NCBI GenBank assembly: GCA_034401795.1
Contig: CM067370.1
Span: 53,282,880 to 53,346,879 of the forward strand
Length of the DNA stretch: 64,000 nucleotides
Direction: 5' to 3'
DNA from: Chaetoderma sp. LZ-2023a
Lineage: Eukaryota; Mollusca; Caudofoveata; Chaetodermatida; Chaetodermatidae
In this document: positions 10,513-20,234 of the stretch, in pieces
How the letters are laid out: each line of letters opens with the position of its first letter
Position numbering within the stretch: position 1 is the stretch's first letter
Position numbers and translations under genes: made by a program
Notes under the pieces: model-generated
The model's database searches: none
Seen by the model: the letters and a program-made list of their open reading frames with translations, nothing else
Told to the model about the DNA's origin: nothing

Positions 10513-10702
10513 TCTTGGCGCGGTGGTCCAGTGGAAAGATGTCTGGTTGCTGATGCTATGCGGAGTTGCAGTATGGTGGTTCGATCACCAGACCGGGAGA
10601 TGGTGATCAACAAATAAAACTAATGGGTGCATGACTGTCGGCTGGTTGGCACATAGAACTTGAAGCCGCACGTTGCCAGTGCATCAATAAAATAAAAATA
10701 CA
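10513..10702 (+). mobile_element. tRNA-derived SINE, copy 2 (full length)
   Basis: The best copy, about 190 bp. It has a perfect Pol III A box, TGGTCCAGTGG (10,524-10,534), and a B box with one mismatch, GTTCGATCA (10,579-10,587), about 45 bp apart as in tRNA genes. After the tRNA-like head come about 100 bp of unrelated body and an ATAAAATAAAAATACATA tail. Satellite units resume directly after it. No intact cloverleaf acceptor stem is visible, so it is a SINE head and not a tRNA gene. Confidence 0.8.
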
Positions 10703-11075
10703 TACATTCACTCAGCGCCTACATACATTATCACTTGCTACCATACATCCACTCGCTACCATACATATATTCACTCGCTACGATACATACATTCACTCAG
10801 CACCATATATGCACTTGCTACCATACATTCACTCGCTACCATACATACATTCACTCTCTACCATACATACATTCACTCGCTACCATACATACATTCACTC
10901 TACCACACATACATTCACTGTCTACCAAACATACATTCAATCATTACCATACATACATTAACTCGCTACCACACATACATTCATTCAGCACCATATATTC
11001 ACTCGCTACAATACATACATTCACTCAGTACCATACAGTCACTTGCTACCATACATACATTCACTCGCTACCACA
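10703..11075 (-). repeat. 22-bp minisatellite, inverted subfamily, second block
   Basis: Same unit and orientation as 9,303-10,190. The last 170 bp or so closely match 10,020-10,190 unit for unit, which indicates a segmental duplication that included the satellite and the start of the SINE. Confidence 0.9.
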
Positions 11076-11166
11076 GTGGAAAGATGTCTGTTTGCTGATG
11101 CTATGCGGAGTTGCAGTATGGCGGTTCGATCCCCCGACCGGGAGATGGTGATCAACAAATTAAACT
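11074..11166 (+). mobile_element. tRNA-derived SINE, copy 3 (truncated both ends)
   Basis: It has the same 5' junction with the satellite as copy 1 (GCTACCACAGTGGAAAGATG) and B box GTTCGATCC at 11,124-11,132. It is cut off after the ATCAACAAATTAAA stretch, where a G/A-rich tract begins. Confidence 0.7.
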
Positions 11167-12157
11167 GTGGGTGGGAGGGAGGCAGCGAGCGAGGGAGGGA
11201 TGGCGAGAGGGAGGGAGGGAGAGAGAGAGGGGGGGAGGGGAGGGATGGAGGGGAAGAGGGGGTGGGGTGAGGGAGGGGGGAGAGAGAGACGAAGAATATC
11301 GCGTTTGATTTATGGTATATGTGCCTATGGAAAATTTATACATAAAGCATTATGTCAGACGGCGAGCGAAGTGAATGTCTGGGGGTAAACTTGTAAACCT
11401 CCCTCACCACCCCCACCCCACCACAACCACCCCCAACCCCTTTGAAATTGCCTATGTGTGTGAACTAACAGAAATGACTGCATGGAGCCTAAATTTCACA
11501 ATTTTCTAGGGGAAGACCACCGCGGCACGGTAACAATTAAGTTCTCAGCCAATGTGAAGCGAGCGCAGTACACGTAAATGCATCCAAATCACACACGCAC
11601 TCAGGAAAGCACACACGCGGCACCCCACCACTACTCAGCCACCCAACATCATTCCGCAATAGACTAACATTATATTATGAACTTGAACATATCATTATTT
11701 TGTGAATAGATTATCATGTTAGTAGCAATATAATATCACGCACATAGGTACTCAATATTATATTTCTCATAAAAACCATGCAGAGTGAGCGCGGTACAAT
11801 AATTAACTCATTACTCATAAGGTAGTTAATAGCATTAGTGTCACGTGTATTAAGAATAATGTCTTTCCTGGGCTGTAGGCATGGAGCTCAACAGTCTATG
11901 GTCTAATGAAATAAGTCTCTCATTACATTACAGTCTCGTATCATATTCTAACTTCACAGGCGTAAGTCAAACACGTGTTTTTGTTTACACCTACCCACCG
12001 CTAAGCGTCTAAGAATACTACCACATATATTGATGACGTAAGCTGAAACTGCGATATTGATGACGTAAGCTGAAACTGCGAAAAATGATTCGCATGCGCA
12101 CTAACTACATACATACACTCGCTACCAACTGGCATCTACCTATCGAGCTAGAACAGT
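11167..12157. other. No gene; purine-rich tract, then anonymous sequence
   Basis: 11,170-11,295 is G/A-rich simple sequence (GGGAGGGA, GAGAGAGA). The rest is anonymous, with a C-rich patch near 11,395-11,440. At about 12,025-12,080 a 27-bp unit containing TTGATGACGTAAGC (a CRE-like core) is duplicated in tandem and followed by CGCATGCGCA (NRF1-like). These might be promoter-like sites, but I see no transcript start or exon to attach them to. Confidence 0.4.
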
Positions 12158-12511
12158 CCAGGTTTAGTCGGCCGTATGTCATGTTCGCATAATGAGAACA
12201 TGAACAGCGACCTGAGTGAAAAATTGATGCTGGTGGGGGGGGGGGGGGTGGGGGACAAGGTGGCGCGGATGTTGTTGCTGTGTAGCCTAGTGATACTGCA
12301 ATCCAAGAGTTTTTATAATAAACAATACAATTTAACATGAGGTCCAGGTTTAGTCGGCCGTATGTCATGTTCGCATAATGAGAACATGAACAGCGACCTC
12401 AGTGAAAAATTGATGCTGTGGGGGGGGGGGGGGGGGAACAAGGTGGCGCTGTGTAGCCTAGTGATACTGCAATCCAAGAGTTTTTATAATAAACAAAACA
12501 ATTTAACATGA
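12158..12511. repeat. Tandem pair of a dispersed repeat (about 186-bp unit)
   Basis: Two copies starting CCAGGTTTAGTCGGCCGTAT at 12,158 and 12,344. Each contains the stem CATGTTC...GAACATG, then AGTGAAAAATTGATGCTG, a poly-G run of different length, AGCCTAGTGATACTGCAATC and ATAATAAACAA. A diverged third copy lies at about 35,940-36,115, so this is a dispersed family and not only a local duplication. I cannot name it. Confidence 0.75.
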
Positions 12512-12685
12512 TGGCTGCTACCATATCACTAACTTTATAAAATACAGTGTGTAGAAGGTCGCTCGACCTTAGGGTGCTTATGAGCACGGAAAATGAGGAT
12601 AATATATACATAATAATAAACTATAAAATTGCGGTCTTAAATGACAGGGAGGTACCTATTAGTCATCAGTACCTGTTACATAAAA

Positions 12686-12688
12686 GTG

Positions 12689-12776
<88 letters not shown>
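12686..12776. repeat. (TAA)n microsatellite
   Basis: About 30 copies of TAA/ATA. A short sequence (CCTATTAGTCATC.GTAC) occurs on both sides, at about 12,654 and 12,791. Confidence 0.95.
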
Positions 12777-12777
<1 letters not shown>

Positions 12778-12780
12778 TAA

Positions 12781-13789
12781 TAAGACAGCGCACCTATTAG
12801 TCATCGGTACGGAAGAAGTCCCATATTAACGATAGTTGAAAGCGCAACACAATTGGAGCGCGAGATGGCACGATGCGGAAGTTAGCTGCGAGGAGAATAC
12901 TGCTGACAAACTACATATATATCATTCTCAAGAAACGTAAAGATGATCCTTCGTGGAAGAAGATGGCCAGTAGATAGTTAAATTATTAACTTTTCATGTG
13001 GATTTGACTGAGTGATCTAAAAATGTCCATACTGGTGCGGAAGTTGAAAAGTGCCCTATATTCTGTTCTGTTCTTGGAGTTTCCGCCAATGTCTGGCGCA
13101 CCACCTTATAGTATATAGTTCTTAACGGGCTACGGACGAATGTTAGTTAATGCCGTTTCATTTTGATGGTTCACAAGACGAGATGCATCGAATAGCTCAC
13201 ACGATGCATCAAGCAGTGTTCCCATAACTTCGGTCGAAAATGTCAAAAGGCGTACACATGCTGTGCGGATTAATTTCCACCACTGGTTGCGTGGTACGGT
13301 CGATCCATGCTACAATCATCACAATAGGATTTCCTTTGGTTGGTATTCCTGGCCATTTTAGGACTTTACATAGGGATTCGTTTGGTTTACAGTGAGGTCA
13401 ACCATGGCCAGCTGCTCAATTATTGCTTCCCTATATGATGCCTGGCTGGCCTTGTTGTTAATTAGATTGACCAGATCATGCTTGAACTTGGATTTTTGTT
13501 TTGATGGTCGCATGTAGATGAGGTACATTTGATCAATCCATGATCGAGTAATCACTAGCGTGCGTTTGGAATTAACGTCCCCGTAGGATCGTGCGTGCCG
13601 GAATAACGTTTTTGTACTCGGGCTGAACAGTAAGTAGCCTGCGTGTTTTGTTCCTCCTCGGCAATGTGTCCTGCCCATGTAATTAAATGGCATCGCCTGT
13701 ACTTAAAGGCTATGTTTGTTACATATAAACCATCAACAAATCCTCTTCCGAATAACCAGACGCCATATCATTCACTAAACCCTCAATAG
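12781..13789. other. Anonymous sequence with one unassigned ORF
   Basis: Nothing recognisable. The minus-strand frame 13,358-13,693 (111 residues, MPFNYMGRTHCRGGTKHAG...) has fairly protein-like composition (SKFKHDLVNLINNKASQASY), and a similar-looking frame continues beyond its stop (MARNTNQRKSYCDDCSM). It could be a fragment of an old transposable-element protein. I recognise no domain and give it low weight as a gene. Confidence 0.25.
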
Positions 13790-14534
13790 CATCTACTATT
13801 TACACCACTACACTATCCACTACTTACACTACTACAATATCTATTACCGACACCTCAACAGCATCCACTACTGACGCATTCACAGTATCCACCACTGACG
13901 CATTTACAGCATCCACCACCGACGCATTTACAGCATCCACCACCGACGCATTTACAGCATCCACCACCGACGCATTTACAGCATCCACCACCGACGCATT
14001 TACAGCATCCACCACCGACGCATTTACAGCATCCACCACCGACGCATTTACAGCATCCACCACCGACGCATTTACAGCATCCACTACCGACGCATATACA
14101 GCATCCACTACCGACGCATTTACAGCATCCACCACCGACGCATTTACAGCATCCACTACCGACGCATTTACAGCATCCACTACCGACGCATTTACAGCAT
14201 CCACTACCGACGCATTTACAGCATCCACTACCGACGCATTTACAGCATCCACTACCGACGCATTTACAGCATCCACTACCGACGCATTTACAGCATCCAC
14301 TACCGACGTCAGTACAGCATCCACTACCGACGTCACTACAGTATCCACTACCGACGTCACTACAGTATCCACTACCGACGTCACTACAGTATCCACTACC
14401 GACGTCACTAGAGTATCCACTACCGACGTCACTACAGTATCCACTACCGACGCATTTACAGCATCCACTACCGACGTCAGTACAGCATCCACTACTGAAC
14501 CCTCTACAGTATCCACTACTGAACCCTCTACAGT
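13790..14534. repeat. 24-bp minisatellite, about 28-30 units
   Basis: Tandem 24-bp units starting GCATCCACTACCGACGCATT, with a second variant GTATCCACTACCGACGTCAC in the right third. Because 24 is a multiple of 3, the minus strand gives an open frame with an 8-residue repeat (SVVDAVNA), and another minus frame is also open. These are translation artefacts of the satellite. The array abuts a truncated Tc1 element at 14,535. Related units recur at about 38,530-38,640. Confidence 0.93.
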
Positions 14535-14712
14535 GTCTTCCAGATCTAGGCCTGTCCTTCACCTCGTTAGTTTGCCCATGTTTTGCAATCAAACGACTGA
14601 TTACAGTATGGTTAATGTTCAGCTGTCTGCCAATCTCTCTGCATGACATACCAGTGGTATGCATGCCTATGATTTGCAATTTCACACGATCACTTAACCT
14701 TCGTCTTGCCAT
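14535..14712 (-). pseudogene. Tc1 transposase, N-terminal 59 residues
   Basis: From ATG 14,712 it encodes MARRRLSDRVKLQIIGMHTT and the paired-type helix-turn-helix segment (SCREIGRQLNINHTVISRL), ending at RPRSGR where the satellite starts. This is the DNA-binding part only. It has Leu at residue 41, where the full-length copy at 30,364 has a stop. The catalytic domain is missing, so it is dead. Confidence 0.9.
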
Positions 14713-15021
14713 AGCGGTTCACAATCAAGAGCTAATTCTCTCTGTACAAATAAACCACGGTCATGAACACAAAATTCCTAATCTTGTCGCCTAAATCTGT
14801 ATGTAATGTTCTACACCTCAAACTGGACTTTTACATAACTGAACACGTGTGCTGTTTCCCGCCACGCACAGACATCAAGCGGCGTGAAGTCATGCATGCA
14901 TGTGCATTTCGTACTTGGAATTATGTCAGCTAACGCGGGGACAAAAAGTATGGCAGCCTACATGTACCATCATGTTTCTACGTTCTATTGTTTTTGCTGG
15001 TGCTTAACTTTTGCACAGGTG
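14535..15021 (-). mobile_element. Tc1/mariner element, 5' (head) fragment
   Basis: The left terminal repeat ends at 15,021 (minus-strand start CACCTGTGCAAAAGTTAA), followed outward by TATATATA. The element matches the full-length copy at 30,056 for about 490 bp and then breaks at 14,535, where the 24-bp satellite begins. Its target site TA lies in the gypsy LTR of copy A, because the homologous place in copy B reads TGTAAAAAGTG without the element. Confidence 0.9.
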
Positions 15022-15029
15022 TATATATA

Positions 15030-18000
15030 TAAAAAGTGTATATGGAATTGTGCAATATTTATGAAAGGTTTTATTTAAGTTTTCCATTCAGTTCCACACT
15101 AGTTAGGTCAGTAGCCGGTTAGAGACATGTGATTGATGTGCCCACTCAATCATTTGATTGGTGGATCCGATCCAGCATTCAATCATGCTAGAACGGGTGT
15201 TTACCTGTTTGCTGATCTAGTTTTTCAAATTTTTTTTATGTTCATTTAGTCATCAATATTAACCTGCCTTTGTTTAAACGCTGGTCGCCAATGTTGCATG
15301 TTAACTTTGAGATAAAAATATTCTAAATTCCGATACCACATTTTCAGGTATATAGTTTCAAATACTTATATTCTTAGTTCATTAAATATCCAGTCTTGAA
15401 TAATGTTTCGCTCTTAAAAACGGGGTTTTGCGAGCTGTGAGGGGATAGTGAAACAAGACTGGATTTGTTATTAGAAATTCTCTAATCTGGTTGACAATTG
15501 TGCTATCAATGGTGCTGAAAGTCGTTGATGTTTAGGGCAGCAACGGCTTCCAGTCTTAATGGTTTCAAATATTTTAGCATAATTGCCACTTGTACAAATT
15601 TAAAGAGTGCATTTTGGCTGTTGTGAATTGAATAATTATCGAATAAAATTGCCTAAATTTTACGCTGAACTGTAGATCATAATAATAGCGCTAATCAGGT
15701 ACATTCAACGTTATGCCATGCTCAAAGTTATTTAACTTTAAGCCATATTCTGAAGCAACTCTATTTGCGTTAATGCAGGCCATTTTGCCGTTTCAATGAT
15801 GATACGACGTTGCTGCCATTATTTCATAAATTATTAGTAATAATTTAGCAACATATGGGCATCATTTATTTGTTGTATGATCATTCAGCAACATGAGGTA
15901 TTTGACCATATTGAGCGTGTGGTTAAATCTTCTACGCTTGAATAATTCCTCGCGCGGTCACGGTGGCAGTATACGGGCCTAACGCGTTCATGCCCAATTC
16001 ACAGTGAATTGAAATTTGGTCATCAAATCTGTAAAGTAAGCGGTAGTTTGTAAGAATTTGATTGCTGAATTACGTTGCTGAAAGTGTATGCGCGTCTGAC
16101 ATTTAAAGATCATTTTTTCTGTTTATTGATTTTTGAAATCATCTGGGCTGGTGATCTTGGATTTTGGGCATGAGCGGGTCTGTCGTTAAAATACGAGCCG
16201 GGTCTCGCGGTATTCTGCTTTACATAAGATGTACGCTAATTCACTATTCCAATCACGACAGAGTTTTTAGTTATTCTTCAATATTTCATGTTCCCGTGTT
16301 TCTTTTGATAGTCAATGTATAGAGGAAATTATGGCCATTTTGTTTGGGCGATGTGACAAATTATGCATTTTGTAAATGTTGCAATGTATTAGAATCTGCA
16401 TTCCTGTCAATTTAGCGTTGTCAGATTTTCCACATACATAACCCTATTAGCATATTACAGTCCGGTGCATTTGCACTCCGTACCAATGCCTAATCTATTG
16501 CTATGTTAATGTTTAAACGGGTGGGCCATCACAATGGTGATGTTTAAACCAGCAATCTTTTGATATGGTAATGTGACAATCTATTTACCTATTGTTATGT
16601 TAAAAATTAGCACTTTTTGCCAAGGATTTTCTACATGGGCGTCTGAATTTGTGGTGCATGCAACACTTTTTGTGTATAAATTCCAGGTAAAAATTGGACT
16701 CTGGGTCCGACCTTGAATTGCCCTAGCTGGTGTAGGGCGCTGAACTCAGCGTAGTCTCTTAGTTGTTGTGCTAGTCCGAATTTCTGTCAGTTTGCTTAAT
16801 ACTTAGGTCACTAATACGTGAGTACGTTGTTCAGATAAAGTGTACATTGAGATATAATGTAGCTGTGATTTGAGTAGTGTAGTATTCCGTGTTGAGCTTT
16901 GGGCTCCACAAGGGATCTTTAATTTTGCTGTTTAGCATGTAATGATTCTTAATTCGAGTGCTCTTGTACTATATAATTTTTGGTCTATGGTTAGAAACCG
17001 GCAGCAATGAGGACCGGCATTTCAACCGATTGACGACTTCATAAGCCACTGTGGCTTACTTCTAAAGAACAGGAGCTGATGTAAGTGTATAGTGTAAGTC
17101 TTAGGGGTTAGTTAATAATATTCCCACTATCTAATTAACCATTTACTTGATTAAATTATAGAGTTCCTGTTTTTCTTAAAAATTAAGGACATGTCCTCCA
17201 GTAATTGATATTATTCAGACTTCTGGATTTCTGAAACTACCCATTTGAGTCTGTAGCCATTTATATACCCGATTCCCCAAATTGTCTGTCCAGGTGACCA
17301 TGATATTAGGTAAATCCAGTGCACTCCATGTTTGAGATCTCATAGTGGTAATAGTTGCTATTTCATATCACATATCATTCCTCTCGGCTAGCCCTAGCAA
17401 CCACTGTCGATACTTGTACAATTTCTGATTTACTGTCTTGACAATGTGTAAAACTTGTTTCAAAGCCAGAAAATCATGAAATTGTAAACATAGCTTCGCC
17501 AGAACCAAATAAACCTGCTAGTTCTTTTTACAGACGAGAGCGAATTTTCATTAAAATTGGTATCTGCCAATTTCTATTTCATATAAGTCGACATTTGACT
17601 AGTTATCATTTAACTGTGGCTTTGTACTTGTAACCTTAATTCAGTATAAATGATCAGTTAACATTCAGTTCCCTTAGCAGTTAATAACTTGGGAACCTAT
17701 TGACATTACAACGGTTTCACGGCTTATATCATTTAATTGAATCATTGTAACCTTAATTCAGTATAATGATCAGTTAACAGTCAGTTCTCTTAGCCGTTAA
17801 TAACTTGGGAACCTATTGACATTACAACTGTTTCATGGCTTATATCATTTAATTGAATCATTGTAAGTTTAATTAGACACAAATGATAGGATAATTGTCT
17901 TGGCAGTTATAATACTTGGGAACTATTCATACTTACTACTGTTTACCAGCATAATGGCATCCATTTAATTTTAAGTTATTAAGTTCTGAAATAGAGCTTT

Positions 18001-18325
18001 TGTCAAACGCATTTCTTCCGTAGCAACAGAGCATACATTATAGCAGCCATTGAATTTCATTCACACTTACATTAGGAGTTAATCTTATGACCTGTCCTTA
18101 AGCCGTAGGTGTTAAACACTGAGCTATGCTAGGGTCAGGTCTTTATTAATTGCATTTCTACCTTGTCAGTGAATAATGCAAACTTGTATTTAATTATTCT
18201 TTGTGATAGGAAATTATTAAGCCCCCACTACTGTGAATTGCCACTTTACTTTGGCTTTAATTTCCTGAAGCAATTTATGGCCTGTTCTTAGTATTAGTGT
18301 TACTATCACTGATCGTACCTTAAGT
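15030..18325 (+). repeat. Partial long LTR of gypsy copy A
   Basis: 3.3 kb without genes, matching 23,530-20,235 in reverse complement. Part of it (about 17,640-18,325) also matches 30,013-29,440, upstream of gag in copy B. Presence both upstream and downstream of the coding region in the same orientation is what makes it an LTR. It contains a 115-bp tandem duplication (about 17,632-17,865, TTAATTCAGTATAAATGATC). It also contains a hairpin-like pair, CCAGTCTTG near 15,391 and CAAGACTGG near 15,454. The true LTR end lies somewhere between 18,325 and the gag start, and I could not identify a primer-binding site. Confidence 0.8.
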
Positions 18326-18565
18326 TCAGATCAGCAACTCGTTAAATAGTAGTTTTTCTACACTGTTTGGATTCCTAGGATCCATAATACAACTGTGGTA
18401 ATCCAAGGTAAAATAACTTAATGATTAATTATCTGGCTTTAAGATAGAATCTTGTATTCCATATAGTCTAGAATTGGCATTTGTTAATAGGAAAGAGCCT
18501 GTCTTAGGCCACATAAGTTACCACACATAGGCATTCTAAAATAGACATTGTAGAGTAGATCCAAA

Positions 18566-19351
18566 ATGGCGGAATATTCGCTAACAAACACTGTCCCCAG
18601 TGCATTCGAGCACCTTAGTGATGATGCATTTGCGCATCCTAGTACACACACCCCATTAGGAATTGAGATGCGACCTCAACACAGCATCTCAGAATCACAT
18701 GTGACCTTTCAAGATGGAGTCACTATATACGCTAAGGATCACTTTGAAGATGGGTATGACACTGAATACAGCAATGACGGCTGGAGTACTAATGAGGAAG
18801 ATGCAAATTCAAATATTAGTTCTTTGGAAGGTTTCCAGGATAGTCACACTAGTGGAGCTATTTTTCCTTCCAGTGATTTTTCTGTTCCTCCTTGTGGAAA
18901 TGTGTCTACCCCTTTGGTTGACACTCATTCTCAGGTTGCTTCAGGACAGCAGCCGGCCCTCTCTTTTATGGATACTGCGGTGGCGAACCACTGTGATTCT
19001 TCTGGTTATCCAGAGCCTCCTGGTGGTCCCTCTCCTCAGTCTCCTGTAGTGAGCGTGAGTGAGTTATACAAGATGAGGGAACGTGTGGATGAGTTAATTA
19101 ACCAACTGTGTGATAGTCAAGCGGAAAAACCGTTCCGAAGCCAAATCCGGGCTTGAATACGAATTTTCGTTTTCATTTACAGGATCGTACATTCAAACAA
19201 CTTTTACGCGAGAGAAGCAGTCTTTGAATCTGCAGTCAGAGAATGTAGAACCAAAGAATGCTTCTCAAATAACGGCTATGCAACCACCACCCGGTTTTTC
19301 TCAATTAAATCGACCCCAGATTCAAACTCTGAACCACCACCAAAACTCGCT
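18566..19351 (+). pseudogene. Gypsy gag-like ORF, copy A, truncated
   Basis: ATG at 18,566 (AAAATGGCGG context) opens 196 residues starting MAEYSLTNTVPSAFEHLSDD. The protein is acidic and Ser/Pro-rich, then has a short helical stretch SELYKMRERVDELINQL. Compared with copy B a base is missing near 19,120, so the frame shifts and ends at 19,156. The remaining gag sequence continues in another frame to 19,351. I recognise no capsid or zinc-knuckle motif. The assignment as gag rests on its position between LTR and pol in copy B. Confidence 0.6.
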
Positions 19352-19373
19352 ACAATATATATATATATATATA

Positions 19374-20228
19374 CACCTGTGCAAAAGTTAAGCACCACCC
19401 TATTTTTATGCACATGCGAGGGTATATTCATGTGCTATGAAGAAAGCAATAGCATAAACATTTATGTACCCATCCATCTTAGTGCAAGAGGTAATAATGC
19501 AACTAGAGGAATGCTGATTATGATGGTGGGGAAACACTGTATGTTTTTGTTTGAACTTGAAAACGAGGCCTGAATATGGTTACGTTGACACAACTGACAA
19601 CTATTGCCCTACAGTTGACACACGTGGCTAGATTGTCATTAATGGTGTCTGAAAACGAAGTTTAACATCTGTGCACGAGTTTGAGACTGTCATTATTAAT
19701 ACCGGGTATATCCACCTTGTGCCTGGATGACGGCCTGGACACGACGTCTCATGCTGGTCACCAACCGACTGATACGCCATTGTGGTATTCGTTGCCATTC
19801 AAGATGGAGTGCGTCTGTTAATTCCTGTAGGTTCTGCACAGGCGGATCCCTCCTTCTCACCATGTTTCCCAAAATGTCCCAGATATGCTCAATAGGGTTC
19901 ATGTCAGGGCTCCTTGCTGGCCATGGTAGGGTTTCGATGGCATTCTGGCGGAGGTATTCATGCACAGCTCTAGCACGATGTGGTCGGGCGTTGTCATCCA
20001 TGAATATAGGGTGGGTTCCAGGTGCATGATTTACAAAATGAGGGACCACAACTCTATCCAGTATGGAATCTTGATATCTTTGTCCATTTAGTGTTCCAGG
20101 TACAGTCAACAGATCCAGCTTACAATCAAATGAGATGCACCCCCATATCATAACGGAACCTCCACCAAATGGAACTTCTTCCATGATGTTACATTGGTCG
20201 TACGCCGTGCGTCTGTACCTCCATACAT
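19374..20228 (-). mobile_element. Tc1/mariner element, 3' (tail) fragment
   Basis: The right terminal repeat begins at 19,374 (CACCTGTGCAAAAGTTAA) next to a (TA)n tract. The fragment matches the last 857 bp of the full-length Tc1 (about 30,855-31,711) and breaks at 20,228, where gypsy LTR sequence of copy B starts a few bases later. Confidence 0.9.
19696..20228 (-). pseudogene. Tc1 transposase, C-terminal part
   Basis: An open frame from 20,228 to the stop at 19,696. The first Met is at 20,184, MEEVPFGGGSVMIWG. It retains the second catalytic Asp (IFMDDNARPH) and the Glu (SPDMNPIEHIWD), 34 residues apart as in DD34E Tc1 enzymes. It lacks the DNA-binding domain and the first catalytic Asp, so it is inactive. 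Confidence 0.9.
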
Positions 20229-20234
20229 ACGTAC

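Larger units (their letters stand above)
15030..19351 (+). mobile_element. Ty3/gypsy retrotransposon, copy A (truncated)
   Basis: It consists of 3.5 kb of LTR and leader sequence followed by the start of gag. The left end is cut by the Tc1 head fragment. The right end stops within gag at an AT tract and a second Tc1 piece (19,374). All of it is found again in copy B in opposite orientation, at roughly 97% identity by eye. No pol is present. Confidence 0.85.

Noticed and set aside
1..11075. CRISPR array
   Set aside because: Repeats are contiguous with no spacers, and the genome is eukaryotic.
12025..12100. Promoter with CRE and NRF1 sites
   Set aside because: Motifs are present but there is no gene nearby. 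Short motifs like these occur by chance.
13824..14712. 230- and 285-residue ORFs (SVVDAVNA and GSGCCKCV repeats)
   Set aside because: Both arise from the 24-bp satellite. The second begins with a real Tc1 transposase start but the fusion is accidental.
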